Source: Enterococcaceae bacterium
GTDB taxonomy: Bacteria; Bacillota; Bacilli; Lactobacillales; Enterococcaceae
Assembly: GCA_022649665.1 (NCBI GenBank)
Contig: JALCOL010000005.1
Span: forward strand, 104,080 to 168,079
Direction of reading: 5' to 3'
DNA length: 64,000 nucleotides
Both the position numbers and the translations under genes were made by a program. The stretch's first letter is position 1. The number at the start of each line of letters is the position of its first letter. Below are positions 35,491 to 45,398 of the stretch, piece after piece. The notes beneath the pieces were generated by a model. That model had not been told where the DNA came from and made no database searches. It saw only the letters and a list, made by a program, of their open reading frames with translations.

Positions 35491-37227
35491 ATGGCTTATC
35501 AAGCATTGTACCGCGTCTGGCGCTCACAGCGTTTTGACGATATTTTGGGACAGGAAGCAGTCACGCAGACGCTGAAAAATGCGATTCGCGAGCATCAAAC
35601 TTCCCATGCCTATTTGTTCACCGGACCAAGAGGCACCGGCAAAACCAGCGCGGCGAAAGTGTTCGCAAAAGCGATCAACTGCCACCACAGCGTCGACGGC
35701 GAGCCGTGCAATGAATGCGAAAATTGCAAGAGCATCACGGAAGGCCGCCTCTTAGACGATGTGATCGAGATCGATGCCGCCAGCAACAACGGGGTCGAAG
35801 AGATCCGCGAGATCCGCGACAAAGTGAAATATCCGCCGACCAAAGCGGACTATAAAGTATATATCATTGATGAAGTACATATGTTGTCGACCGGTGCGTT
35901 CAATGCATTGCTGAAAACACTCGAAGAGCCGCCCGAACACGTCATTTTTATTTTAGCGACGACCGAGCCGCACAAGATCCCGGCAACGATCATCTCGCGT
36001 ACTCAGCGGTTTGATTTCAAGCGGATCCCGACCCCGGTCATCGTGAAGCATTTGAGCGATGTCCTGGAAAAAATGGAGATCCCGTTTGAAAAAGAAGCAC
36101 TCTCGCTCATTGCCCGCAGTGCGGATGGCGGGATGCGCGATGCGCTGAGTATTTTGGACCAGGCGATCGCGTTCGGCGATGAGCATGTGACGCTTCAAGC
36201 GGCAGCGGAAGTGAGCGGCAATCTTTCCACCGAAATGATGAATGAATATATCCAGCACACAGCCAACCATGAAGTCGAAGGCGCGCTGGAATGTCTCCAT
36301 AAAATATTGGCGGAAGGCAAAGAAGCGCAGCGTTTTATTGAGAATGTGCTGCATTATTTGCGCGACTTGCTGATGTATCAGGAAGCGCCGCAATTTTTGG
36401 CGCAGGAATACGGTACAGCGGCTGAGGCGCTGGCAGCGCCGGCTGCTCTTCTTGCGCCGGCTGATATTTACCGCGATATCCGCATTTTGAACGAAGCGCA
36501 GCAGGAGCTGCGTTTTTCGACGAATGAAGCGGTTTATTTGGAAGTCGCGACAGTTCGCATGGCGGCCGAAAACGCAGCTGCGCCGCAGCGAGTGCTCGCT
36601 GAAGCGCCGCCAGCTGCCAATGTGCCGGAAGTCGCGGAGCTGGAAGAAAAAATCAGACAACTTGAAGAGAAAGTCGCGGCACTGAGTGAAAGCCGCCCGG
36701 AAAAAGCCGCGCCGCCGCACAAACCGGTTGAAAAGCGGCCGCTTTACCGCGTCAAACGCGAACAAGTCTATCACATTTTGCAAGGCGCAACACATGAAGA
36801 TCTGGCGAAAGTCACGCACCACTGGACAGACCTTTTGCAATTTTTGTCGATCACGAATCGGGCGCTCTTAAAGGCGAGCGAACCGGTCGCGGCGTCGCCA
36901 GAAGGTTTGATCTTAGCTTTTGACTACGAGATCCTCTGTTCGCGTGCTGCAACGGATGAAAGCCTGGCGCGCGAAGTGGCGGCGGCTCTTAAAAAGCTGG
37001 TCGACTACACACCGCGCCTCCTTCCGGTCCCTCGAGAAGAGTGGCTCAAGATGCGCAAAGGCTACGTCGAACAGCTGAAGCAGCAGAACAGCGAGCACGC
37101 GGAAAACGGCGAAGAAGCCGTGCCGCTGCCGGAAGAGCCGGAAGAAGCGGCTGACCCCGGCGAAGGATTGGTCGATCAAGCCGTCGAAATGTTCGGCAAA
37201 GACTTGATCGAAGTGAAAGAGGATTAG
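35491..37227 (+). CDS. dnaX: DNA polymerase III subunits gamma/tau
   Basis: 578 residues. Clamp-loader ATPase: Walker A GPRGTGKTSAAK (about 45-56), zinc module with CHHSVDGEPCNECENC (about 64-79), Walker B region VYIIDEVHMLS, and sensor-1 FILATTEPHKIPATI SRTQRF (about 151-171). The C-terminal 200 residues (Pro/Glu-rich coiled stretch, then a tau-like domain) bind polymerase alpha and helicase. First gene of the replication-repair block, followed 16 bases later by recR. Confidence 0.96.
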   Translation: MAYQALYRVWRSQRFDDILGQEAVTQTLKNAIREHQTSHAYLFTGPRGTGKTSAAKVFAKAINCHHSVDGEPCNECENCKSITEGRLLDDVIEIDAASNNGVEEIREIRDKVKYPPTKADYKVYIIDEVHMLSTGAFNALLKTLEEPPEHVIFILATTEPHKIPATIISRTQRFDFKRIPTPVIVKHLSDVLEKMEIPFEKEALSLIARSADGGMRDALSILDQAIAFGDEHVTLQAAAEVSGNLSTEMMNEYIQHTANHEVEGALECLHKILAEGKEAQRFIENVLHYLRDLLMYQEAPQFLAQEYGTAAEALAAPAALLAPADIYRDIRILNEAQQELRFSTNEAVYLEVATVRMAAENAAAPQRVLAEAPPAANVPEVAELEEKIRQLEEKVAALSESRPEKAAPPHKPVEKRPLYRVKREQVYHILQGATHEDLAKVTHHWTDLLQFLSITNRALLKASEPVAASPEGLILAFDYEILCSRAATDESLAREVAAALKKLVDYTPRLLPVPREEWLKMRKGYVEQLKQQNSEHAENGEEAVPLPEEPEEAADPGEGLVDQAVEMFGKDLIEVKED

Positions 37228-37243
37228 AGAAAGGTAGATAACT

Positions 37244-37840
37244 ATGCAATACCCTGAACCGATCGCCAAACTGATCGAAAGCTATATGCGTCTGCCGGGG
37301 ATCGGCATGAAAACGGCGACTCGTTTGGCTTTTACGACGATCGATATGCGCGAAGAAGACGTCAATGCCTTTGCGCGTGCGTTGATCAGCGTGAAACGCG
37401 ACCTGCATTTCTGCAGCGTCTGCGGCAACATCACCGAAGAAGATCCGTGCGAGATCTGTCAAGACAAAACGCGCGACCGTTCAACGATCTTAGTGGTCGA
37501 AGAACCCAAAGATGTGATGGCGATGGAAAAAATGAAAGAATACCACGGACTGTATCACGTGCTGAACGGCGTACTTTCGCCGATGGAAGGGACCGGTCCG
37601 GAAGATATCAATATCGAAAGTCTGCTGAAACGGCTGCATGATCCGGCTGTCAAAGAGGTCATCATCGCGACCAATGCGACCGCAGAGGGCGAAGCGACCG
37701 CGATGTACTTGTCGCGCTTGATCAAACCGGCTGGGATCAAAGTCACGCGGCTGGCCCACGGACTTTCAGTCGGCAGCGATATCGAGTATGCCGATGAAGT
37801 AACGCTATTAAAAGCTGTCGAAGGGCGGCGCGAGATCTAA
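37244..37840 (+). CDS. recR: Recombination mediator protein RecR
   Basis: 198 residues, standard length. Helix-hairpin-helix [14 protein letters not shown] at about 17-30, zinc finger [18 protein letters not shown] (about 57-74), TOPRIM domain starting [15 protein letters not shown] (about 82-96), and Walker-like [14 protein letters not shown] (about 144-157). Loads RecA with RecO and RecF at gaps. In most Firmicutes ybaB lies between dnaX and recR; here only 16 bases separate them, so ybaB is missing from this locus. AAAGG precedes the ATG. Confidence 0.96.
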   Translation: MQYPEPIAKLIESYMRLPGIGMKTATRLAFTTIDMREEDVNAFARALISVKRDLHFCSVCGNITEEDPCEICQDKTRDRSTILVVEEPKDVMAMEKMKEYHGLYHVLNGVLSPMEGTGPEDINIESLLKRLHDPAVKEVIIATNATAEGEATAMYLSRLIKPAGIKVTRLAHGLSVGSDIEYADEVTLLKAVEGRREI

Positions 37841-37872
37841 CGATCAATCAATTGGGAAGATGGAGAGTGTGT

Positions 37873-38867
<995 letters not shown>

Positions 38868-38868
38868 G

Positions 38869-39825
38869 ATGAACGAAGAATTTGCTGCTCTTCAGCCGGC
38901 CGTGTTCCGCCAGCTGAAAAATACATTAAAACATCAACGCTTGAGTCATGCTTATTTATTCGAAGGCGATGCTGGGACCGGCAAGCGCGCCGCGGCGCAG
39001 TGGCTCGCGCAAGCCTTTTTATGTTTGGACCCGCAGCCGGACGGCTCGCCGTGCGGAGTTTGTGCGAATTGCCGGCGGATCGCGGCTGGCGAGCATCCGG
39101 ATGTCCAGACGGTCGCGCCGAGCGGACTGTCGATCAAAGTCGAACAGATCCGCCAAGTCAAACGCGAACTCAGCAAAGCCGGCATGGAGTCCGCTAAAAA
39201 AGTGATCGTGATCGAGTCTTGCGACAAAATGTCCGCGTCCGCGGCGAACTCGCTATTGAAATTTATCGAAGAACCGCTTTTTGAAGTGCTGATCGTTTTT
39301 GAAACGGATCATTTGGCGCAGGTGCTGCCGACGATCCGCTCGCGCTGCCAGATCCTGCATTTTTTGCCGCTCGCACCCGCTAAATTGGAAGCGCGGCTCG
39401 TGAAAGAAGACGTTTCACCGGAAGCGGCGCGAGTCTTGGCGCATCTCGGTGTGAGTTTTGCAGCAGCGGTTGAATTATCGAAACAAGAATGGTTTAATGA
39501 AGCGAGAAACGTCGTGCCGCATTGGGTCAAACTGCTCGAAAAGAATGATCCGCAAGCCTTTGTTTATGTACAGGAAAAGCTTGTGAAGCTCTTCAGCGAC
39601 CGCCCGTCGCAGGAGATCGCGCTTGATCTTGTGCTGTACGCGCTTGGACAGGTGTTCTCCGCCAGTTTGACCGGCGGAAAAGCACAGATCGCAAAAGCAC
39701 AGATCGCAAAAGCAAACGAACAAAGGCTCTGCATTTTGAACGCAAAAAACAAATTAGCTGCCAATGTGAATTTCCAAGGGATCTTGGAACAGGCAGCGAT
39801 CGAGATCCTGACAGATCATAAGTGA
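38869..39825 (+). CDS. holB: DNA polymerase III subunit delta'
   Basis: 318 residues. Clamp-loader stator with an AAA+ fold: modified P-loop FEGDAGTGKRAAA (about 31-43), zinc cysteines CLDPQPDGSPCGVCANC (about 52-68), VIVIESCDKMSASAANSLLKFIEEP (in parts, about 109-133), and SRCQIL. Near residue 270 two tandem copies of AQIAKAQ/AQIAKAN are seen, a short in-frame duplication of the sequence GCACAGATCGCAAAA. darA is one base upstream and ricT follows with GAGGAGG. Confidence 0.93.
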   Translation: MNEEFAALQPAVFRQLKNTLKHQRLSHAYLFEGDAGTGKRAAAQWLAQAFLCLDPQPDGSPCGVCANCRRIAAGEHPDVQTVAPSGLSIKVEQIRQVKRELSKAGMESAKKVIVIESCDKMSASAANSLLKFIEEPLFEVLIVFETDHLAQVLPTIRSRCQILHFLPLAPAKLEARLVKEDVSPEAARVLAHLGVSFAAAVELSKQEWFNEARNVVPHWVKLLEKNDPQAFVYVQEKLVKLFSDRPSQEIALDLVLYALGQVFSASLTGGKAQIAKAQIAKANEQRLCILNAKNKLAANVNFQGILEQAAIEILTDHK

Positions 39826-39836
39826 GGAGGAAGAGA

Positions 39837-40688
39837 ATGGTAGAGGTCGTTGGAGTCCGTTTTCATCCTGCTGGACATATTTACTATTATGCTCCAGGGA
39901 CCAATGAATATCAGCGGACAGATCACGTGCTGGTCGAAAGCCAGCAGTGTTTGCAGCTGGCCGAGGTTGCATTAGGCAACCGCGAGCTGCCGAAAAACAA
40001 AGTACCTGATAAATTGAGTACGATCAAGCGGAAAGCGAATGAAGCGGATTTTGCGACAGCTGAGCGCAATCAGGCCGACGCGCAAAAGGCGTTTCAGATC
40101 GCGAAGAAAAAAATCGAAAGTCATCATTTGGAAATGAAGCTGGTCAAAGCCGAATATACATTTGACCGCAACCGCGTCATTTTTTACTTTACTGCCGATG
40201 GCCGGATCGATTTTCGTGAATTAGTGAAAGATCTGGCTGGTGTCTTTCGGACACGGATCGAATTGCGTCAGATCGGGGTGCGCGACGAAGCGAAGCTCTT
40301 AGGCGGCTTAGGTCCATGCGGCCGGCCGATCTGCTGCGCCTCTTTTTTAGACGATTTCACGCCGGTGTCGATCAAAATGGCGAAAGATCAGGGTTTGTCG
40401 CTCAATCCGACGAAGATTTCAGGGATCTGCGGGCGGCTCTTGTGCTGTCTTCAATATGAGAATAATCTGTATGAAGAAGCAAAACACTTGATGCCCCGCT
40501 ACGGCAAAGAGGTCACGACCCCGGACGGATCCGGCAAAGTGATCGGTTTGAACCTGCTGAATCAAGAAGTGAAAGTCCGTCTTTACAGCCGTGAGACGCC
40601 CGTCACCTATCCAGCAGAAAGTGTTCAACAGAAAAAACGCCATCCGGATCCGAAACACTCCAAACACAAGGAGGAGAAGAAGGACTGA
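39837..40688 (+). CDS. ricT: PSP1-domain protein RicT (YaaT)
   Basis: 283 residues. N terminus VEVVGVRFHPAGHIYYY, PSP1 core with GGLGPCGRPICCASFLDDF (about 158-176) and the second cysteine pair GICGRLLCCLQYEN (about 197-210). In Bacillus RicT with RicA and RicF forms a [4Fe-4S]-containing complex that directs RNase Y processing. ATG 39837 follows GAGGAGGAAG. The C terminus is Lys-rich (KKRHPDPKHSKHKEEKKD). yabA begins at its stop codon. Confidence 0.92.
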   Translation: MVEVVGVRFHPAGHIYYYAPGTNEYQRTDHVLVESQQCLQLAEVALGNRELPKNKVPDKLSTIKRKANEADFATAERNQADAQKAFQIAKKKIESHHLEMKLVKAEYTFDRNRVIFYFTADGRIDFRELVKDLAGVFRTRIELRQIGVRDEAKLLGGLGPCGRPICCASFLDDFTPVSIKMAKDQGLSLNPTKISGICGRLLCCLQYENNLYEEAKHLMPRYGKEVTTPDGSGKVIGLNLLNQEVKVRLYSRETPVTYPAESVQQKKRHPDPKHSKHKEEKKD

Positions 40689-41029
40689 TGGACAAACGGG
40701 AAATGTACGACCACTTTGATCAAATGGAAAATGACCTTTTGGCGCTGCAGCAAAATCTGCATGATGTGCATGATTGTCTGGAAACGCTCCGCAAACGCAA
40801 TATGTCACTGGAAATCGAGAATCAAAACTTGCGGGAACGTCTGGACGAGCTGACAAAAACGGCTTCGGACGGGGGGGATGAAAAAACACGTTTATCCAAG
40901 CCGCGTTTGAATCTGGAGAAGCTCTATGAAGAAGGATTCCATGTCTGCAATTATTTATATGGCAAGCGCCGTGAAAATGATGAAGAATGTGCATTTTGCC
41001 TAGAAGTGATCTACGGAACGAAAAAATAA
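40688..41029 (+). CDS. yabA: Replication initiation control protein YabA
   Basis: 113 residues. An N-terminal leucine-zipper coiled coil (about 5-60, FDQMENDLLALQQNLHDV) and a C-terminal zinc-binding domain with HVCNYLYGKRRENDEECAFC (about 85-104). YabA binds DnaA and DnaN to restrain initiation. The ATG overlaps the ricT TGA. A terminator follows before rsmI. Confidence 0.93.
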   Translation: MDKREMYDHFDQMENDLLALQQNLHDVHDCLETLRKRNMSLEIENQNLRERLDELTKTASDGGDEKTRLSKPRLNLEKLYEEGFHVCNYLYGKRRENDEECAFCLEVIYGTKK

Positions 41030-41054
41030 TGAAGAATTGTGAACAGACGGATCG

Positions 41055-41107
41055 AAAGAGCAGCGGCGGGAATCTTTTGCAGATTTTGCCGGCGCTCTTT
41101 TTTTCCA
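41055..41107 (+). terminator. Rho-independent terminator between yabA and rsmI
   Basis: AAAGAGC (41055-41061) pairs with GCTCTTT (41094-41100), with an inner CGGC/GCCG stem, followed by a T run. The AAGTAGGAGG ribosome binding site of rsmI comes right after. Confidence 0.65.
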
Positions 41108-41121
41108 AGTAGGAGGATTCT

Positions 41122-41982
41122 ATGCAAAAACAGCAAAGCTATCAGGGGACCGGCGGCAAGCTTTATCTTGTGCCGACGCCGATCGGGAATTTGGCGGATA
41201 TGACGTTTCGCGCGGTCGAGGCCTTAAAAGAAGCGGCACTGATCGCAGCGGAAGACACGCGCAATACGCAAAAGCTGCTGAATCATTTTGCGATCGAAAC
41301 GCCGCAGATCAGCTTTCATGAACATAATTACGCCGAGCGCATCCCGCAGCTGATCGAAAAACTCGCGAACGGCACCGTGATCGCCCAAGTCAGCGACGCC
41401 GGCATGCCGTCGATCTCAGACCCCGGCAAAGAATTGGTCGCCGCTTGCGTCAAGGAAGGGATCCCGGTCATTTCGCTTCCCGGGGCGACCGCCGGGATGA
41501 CGGCCTTGATCGCTTCAGGACTTCCGCCGCAGCCCTTTACGTTCGTGGGGTTTCTGCCGCGGAAAAAAGCCGCTCAAAAAGCGGCGCTTGAAGCGTGGCA
41601 GGCGCATCCCGAAACACTGATCTTTTACGAATCGCCTTACCGGATGGCGCCGACAGTCAAGCTCTTTGCCAACGTCTTCGGTGAAGAGCGCCGCGCGGTG
41701 ATCTGCCGCGAGTTGACGAAGATCCATGAAGAATATCTGCGCGGCACTTTGGCGGAGCTGGCGGAATACACAGCAGCGACCCCTTTGCGCGGTGAGTGCA
41801 TTTTATTAGTCGAAGGACATGCACCGGCGCAAAGCACCCCGGTATGGGAACAGTGGACGATCGAAGAACATTTGGAACACGCGCTCGCCAGCGGGCTCAC
41901 CAGCAAAGAGGCGATCAAAGAAGTCGCCCATCTGCGCGGGCTCAAAAAACAAGTCGTTTATCAAGTCTACCACCGGGATTAG
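41122..41982 (+). CDS. rsmI: 16S rRNA (cytidine1402-2'-O)-methyltransferase
   Basis: 286 residues. Tetrapyrrole-methylase fold. Motifs: LYLVPTPIGNLADMTFRA (about 14-31), AAEDTRNTQKLLNHF (about 41-55), SDAGMPSISDPGKELV (about 93-108), and LPGATAGMTALIASGLPPQPFTFVGFLPRK (in parts, 116-145). Methylates C1402 in the decoding centre together with RsmH. Classic neighbour of yabA in Firmicutes. AGGAGGA precedes the ATG. dinB starts 15 bases after its stop. Confidence 0.95.
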   Translation: MQKQQSYQGTGGKLYLVPTPIGNLADMTFRAVEALKEAALIAAEDTRNTQKLLNHFAIETPQISFHEHNYAERIPQLIEKLANGTVIAQVSDAGMPSISDPGKELVAACVKEGIPVISLPGATAGMTALIASGLPPQPFTFVGFLPRKKAAQKAALEAWQAHPETLIFYESPYRMAPTVKLFANVFGEERRAVICRELTKIHEEYLRGTLAELAEYTAATPLRGECILLVEGHAPAQSTPVWEQWTIEEHLEHALASGLTSKEAIKEVAHLRGLKKQVVYQVYHRD

Positions 41983-41997
41983 AGATGAGGGGTATGC

Positions 41998-43119
41998 ATG
42001 AGCGAGTTAGAATTTCCGTTAAAAAATGATCTGTCGCGTAAAATCATCCATATCGATATGGACGCGTTTTTTGCTGCGATCGAAGAGCGCGACCATCCTG
42101 AGCTGCGCGGCAAGCCGCTCGTGATCGCGCGCCATCCGCACGACACGGGCGGACGCGGCGTTGTGACGACTGCCAATTATGAAGCGCGCAAATACGGGAT
42201 CCACTCGGCGATGAGCGCCCAAAAAGCATTTGAACTGTGTCCGGGCGCGACGTTCCAGCCGGGAAATCTGCCGTATTACCGTGAAGTGTCGGCCGAGATC
42301 CGTGCGATTTTCCATGAATATACGGATCTAGTAGAGCCGGTCTCAGTCGATGAAGCCTATCTTGATGTGACGCACAATAAAGTCCATTCGACCTCGGCGA
42401 TCAAAGTCGCGCGGCTGATCCAGCACGAGATCTGGGAAAAGCTGCAGCTGACCTGTTCAGCCGGTGTGAGTTATAATAAGTTTTTGGCAAAGCTCGCATC
42501 TGATTACCAAAAGCCCCGCGGAATGACGGTGATCACGCCGGAAAACGCGCAAGAATTTTTAAAGAAGCTGCCGATCGAAAAATTCCACGGCATCGGCAAA
42601 AAGACCCTCCCAAAGATGCATGAGCTGGGGATCTATACAGGGGCCGACCTGCTTGAAAAAAATGAATTCGATCTGATCCGCCATTTCGGCAAAATGGGCT
42701 ATGAGTTTTACCGAAAAGTCCGCGGAGTACATAATGCACCGGTCGAGCCGACCCGCGAACGCAAGTCGATCGGGCGCGAGCACACCTTTGCCCGGCCGCT
42801 GATGAATGAGAGCGAGATCATTGCGCAATTGCGCGAGCTCGCCCAGCAAGTCGCATTTTCGCTCAAAAAACATGAGAAGCACGGAAAAACGATTGTTTTA
42901 AAGGTCCGCTACACCGACTATACGACATATACGAAACGCAAAACGCTCCCGCAAGACGTTGCCAGGGCGGATGATCTCTTTTTTTATGCGCGCCAGCTTT
43001 TGACTGAAGTTTTGCAGGAAGAGCGCGGGATCCGGCTGCTGGGGATCACGCTCACCAATTTGAATCCAGTGACGTTTGAAAATATCACGCTGCCGCTTTG
43101 GCAGGAAAAAGAAGAGTAA
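41998..43119 (+). CDS. dinB: DNA polymerase IV (Y family)
   Basis: 373 residues. Catalytic motifs HIDMDAFFAAIEERDHPELRG (in parts, about 18-38) with the first Asp, and SVDEAYLDVT (about 114-123) with Asp-Glu. Thumb HhH IEKFHGIGKKTLPKM, little-finger domain from about 240. Translesion and mutagenic synthesis. GAGGGG-like sequence (ATGAGGGGT) precedes the ATG. The C terminus LPLWQEKEE is not a typical beta-clamp pentapeptide, although QEKEE may be a degenerate one. Confidence 0.94.
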   Translation: MSELEFPLKNDLSRKIIHIDMDAFFAAIEERDHPELRGKPLVIARHPHDTGGRGVVTTANYEARKYGIHSAMSAQKAFELCPGATFQPGNLPYYREVSAEIRAIFHEYTDLVEPVSVDEAYLDVTHNKVHSTSAIKVARLIQHEIWEKLQLTCSAGVSYNKFLAKLASDYQKPRGMTVITPENAQEFLKKLPIEKFHGIGKKTLPKMHELGIYTGADLLEKNEFDLIRHFGKMGYEFYRKVRGVHNAPVEPTRERKSIGREHTFARPLMNESEIIAQLRELAQQVAFSLKKHEKHGKTIVLKVRYTDYTTYTKRKTLPQDVARADDLFFYARQLLTEVLQEERGIRLLGITLTNLNPVTFENITLPLWQEKEE

Positions 43120-43133
43120 AGCGAGGAAAAATT

Positions 43134-44348
43134 ATGCCAGAAAATCATCAAGACTTAGAGCTGAAGGCGGTCGATGAAAAATATTTGGATCAATTCAATG
43201 ACCTTTTGACCTATGTCTTTCAGATCACCGAGTCCGATATCGAAGAAAGCGGATTTGAGAACAAGCGCGAAATGATCCGTTCAAAAAAACCGATCTTGGA
43301 ACTTTCGAAAGTTTTCGGTTTTTTCGACGGGGATCAGCTGATCTCGCAGATCGCGATCTATCCTTGCGAAGTCAACATCCACGGGCGTCTTTATAAAATG
43401 GGCGGCGTGACCGGCGTCGGCACGTATCCTGAATATATGAATCACGGGCTGATGCGCCGTTTGATCCACAAAGCGCTCGTCACGATGCGCGAAGACGGTC
43501 AGTGGATCTCGTATTTGTATCCGTATAATATCCCGTTTTACCGCCGCAAGGGCTGGGAGATCATGTCGGACAAATTGACATTCAAACTGCGCGATACGCA
43601 GCTGCCGAAAAATGTCGCAGTGCCGGGGGTCGTCGAACGCTTGGCGGTCGATCATCCGGATGTTTATACCGTGTACGATGAGTTCGCCCGCAAAAACCAC
43701 GGGGCGATGATCCGAAACGCTTTTCACTGGGAAGAGTATTGGCGTTTTGAAAATAAAGAAGAGCGGACGGCCGCGGTTTATTACGATAAATCCGGGAATC
43801 CGACCGGGGTCTTGTTTTATTGGGTCGCCGAAGAAGTCTTTCACATCAAAGAAATGTTTTACTTGGATCAGGAAGCGCGCAACGGCTTGTGGAATTTCGT
43901 GGCTGCCCATTTTTCGATGGTCTACTGGGTCAAAGGCGACATTTATAAAAACGAACCGCTGGCTTTTCTCTTGGACGACGCGCAGATCACCGAAGAGATC
44001 ACGCCGTATTATATGGCGCGGATCGTTGATGTCCGCAAATTTTTGCAGCGTTTTCCATTTGAATATACGCCGGCGCCATTCCATTTTGAAGTAACAGACG
44101 CCGCGGCGCCTTGGAATAACGGGATCTTTGGGATCCGGATCGATGAGGATCAAACGGTCGAAGTAAGCGATGCACCGATCGGCGGGAAGATCCAGCTGGA
44201 TATCCAGACGTTGACCTGCATGATGATGAATTACCGCCGGCCGAGTTATTTGGCGCGGATCGAACGCTTGGAAGCGGACGCAAAGACTTTGCAAACGCTG
44301 GAAACGGCTTTGCCGAAAATGGAAGCTTATTTCAGCGATTACTTCTAG
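43134..44348 (+). CDS. Eis-like GNAT-family N-acetyltransferase
   Basis: About 404 residues. N-terminal GNAT domain with acetyl-CoA-binding GVGTYPEYMNHGLMRRLI (about 94-111), a second GNAT-like region (about 160-290), and an SCP2-like C-terminal domain (about 300-404). This three-domain arrangement is that of Eis and related acetyltransferases that modify amines. The substrate is unknown. GCGAGGAAA precedes the ATG. It is 93 bases upstream of the YdjY-type operon and may be separate from it. Confidence 0.85.
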   Translation: MPENHQDLELKAVDEKYLDQFNDLLTYVFQITESDIEESGFENKREMIRSKKPILELSKVFGFFDGDQLISQIAIYPCEVNIHGRLYKMGGVTGVGTYPEYMNHGLMRRLIHKALVTMREDGQWISYLYPYNIPFYRRKGWEIMSDKLTFKLRDTQLPKNVAVPGVVERLAVDHPDVYTVYDEFARKNHGAMIRNAFHWEEYWRFENKEERTAAVYYDKSGNPTGVLFYWVAEEVFHIKEMFYLDQEARNGLWNFVAAHFSMVYWVKGDIYKNEPLAFLLDDAQITEEITPYYMARIVDVRKFLQRFPFEYTPAPFHFEVTDAAAPWNNGIFGIRIDEDQTVEVSDAPIGGKIQLDIQTLTCMMMNYRRPSYLARIERLEADAKTLQTLETALPKMEAYFSDYF

Positions 44349-44441
44349 CAAATGTTTTTTGAAAAGCATTCGCTTTTTTCGAAAGCAACCGTTATACTTT
44401 TTAAAGGATATCGAAAACGTTTTATAAATGGAGGAGTAAAA

Positions 44442-45152
44442 GTGAAAGTTTCTAAAGGGGTATTCACATTGGTCGCACTCGCAAGTATTGGGATCTTGGC
44501 AGCATGCGGCAACAGCAAGAAAGAGAATGCAGCATCCAGTTCGGCAAAAGCGTCTTCTTCGCAAGTCGTGAAGTCTTCGACGACGTCTTCCAGCTCAGCT
44601 GCTAAAAAAGTCAGCGAAAAAGATCCGTTTTATATCGACAAAGAGAAAAAAGAGATCCATTTTTTGGCGCGCGTCAACGGGACGTATTTGACGGAAAAAA
44701 CGATCCACGGCATCTCTTACAAAGATGCGAACAACGGCACGAAATCGATCTTGGCGAGCTATATGCCGGTCAAAGATTACTATAATGCCCTGGAAAGCTT
44801 CTCTTTGAAACCAGGCAATAATTTGACGAAAGACTCGGAAAAAGGCTCGCTCATCGAAGGCGACAAATTGAAAGTCAATGTGATCATCGACGGCAAAGAG
44901 TATCCGATCGAAAAAACGGTCAAGATCAATGGGGAAAATCCAGCGCCGCTCGACTTCCGTTTTGGCGGCAATCTGGAAACGAATGAAAAATCAAATGCCG
45001 GCTGTCTGCTCTGCTACAACAGCTGCCCGACTGGTGTCTCTTCTGCCAGAGATTATGGTTATAAAGAAGGTCCGATCGCAAACGGCGACAGCTCGGTCCT
45101 TCCTGCTGACGGAAAATTCGTAGAAGTCGTTGTTTCTCCGGCTGAGGGATAG
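44442..45152 (+). CDS. YdjY-like Cys-rich lipoprotein
   Basis: About 236 residues from GTG 44442 (GGAGGAG upstream). Lipoprotein signal with lipobox ILAACG (about 18-23), a Ser/Ala-rich linker (about 30-60), then a domain starting DPFYIDKEKKEIHFLARVNG. Near the C terminus is AGCLLCYNSCPTGV, a CxxCxxxC cluster. This matches the domain of E. coli YdjY, described only as ferredoxin-like. It would sit outside the cell on the membrane. First gene of the 10-kb coupled run; a role in capturing or oxidising a substrate for the YnjBCD-type importer is inference. Confidence 0.72.
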   Translation: MKVSKGVFTLVALASIGILAACGNSKKENAASSSAKASSSQVVKSSTTSSSSAAKKVSEKDPFYIDKEKKEIHFLARVNGTYLTEKTIHGISYKDANNGTKSILASYMPVKDYYNALESFSLKPGNNLTKDSEKGSLIEGDKLKVNVIIDGKEYPIEKTVKINGENPAPLDFRFGGNLETNEKSNAGCLLCYNSCPTGVSSARDYGYKEGPIANGDSSVLPADGKFVEVVVSPAEG

Positions 45153-45156
45153 TCAG

Positions 45157-45327
45157 ATGAAAAATCGAATCGTTTTGGGAATGATCGCTGGTCTGCTGCT
45201 GATTCTCGGCGCTTGCAGCTCGCATGCGAAAGCTGATGAAGAAGTATCGCATGAATCGACGGTCTGCACTACCACACCGTCTGCGGCGACATCATCAAGT
45301 TCTGCGGCTGACTGCTGCGGCGAATAA
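45157..45327 (+). CDS. 56-residue lipoprotein ending in CCGE
   Basis: MKNRIVLGMIAGLLLILGAC is a clear lipoprotein signal with lipobox at residue 20. The mature part is only about 37 residues: acidic and Ser/Ala-rich, with one cysteine near the middle (STVCTTT) and a vicinal pair at the very end (ADCCGE). Three free cysteines outside the cell membrane could bind a soft metal or metalloid, or form a redox relay. No family recognised. It begins 4 bases after the YdjY-like gene and is followed by an attenuator-like hairpin. Confidence 0.65.
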   Translation: MKNRIVLGMIAGLLLILGACSSHAKADEEVSHESTVCTTTPSAATSSSSAADCCGE

Positions 45328-45334
45328 ATCGATG

Positions 45335-45383
45335 AGGACTAAGTAGGGGTCAGCTGACAAGGCGCTCTATTTAGTCCTTTTTT
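45335..45383 (+). terminator. Intrinsic terminator/attenuator inside the YdjY-type operon
   Basis: AGGACTAA (45335-45342) pairs with TTAGTCCT (45371-45378) and runs into six T residues; the loop holds a smaller GTCAGCTGAC palindrome. The next gene's AAGGAGGAA follows at once. It may let the two lipoproteins be made in excess over the membrane proteins downstream. Confidence 0.65.
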
Positions 45384-45398
45384 GAAGGAGGAAATATT

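Noticed and set aside
43281..44564. 427-codon open frame antisense to the Eis-like gene
   Set aside because: Shadow of the GNAT gene; no start signal and low-complexity basic/aromatic composition.
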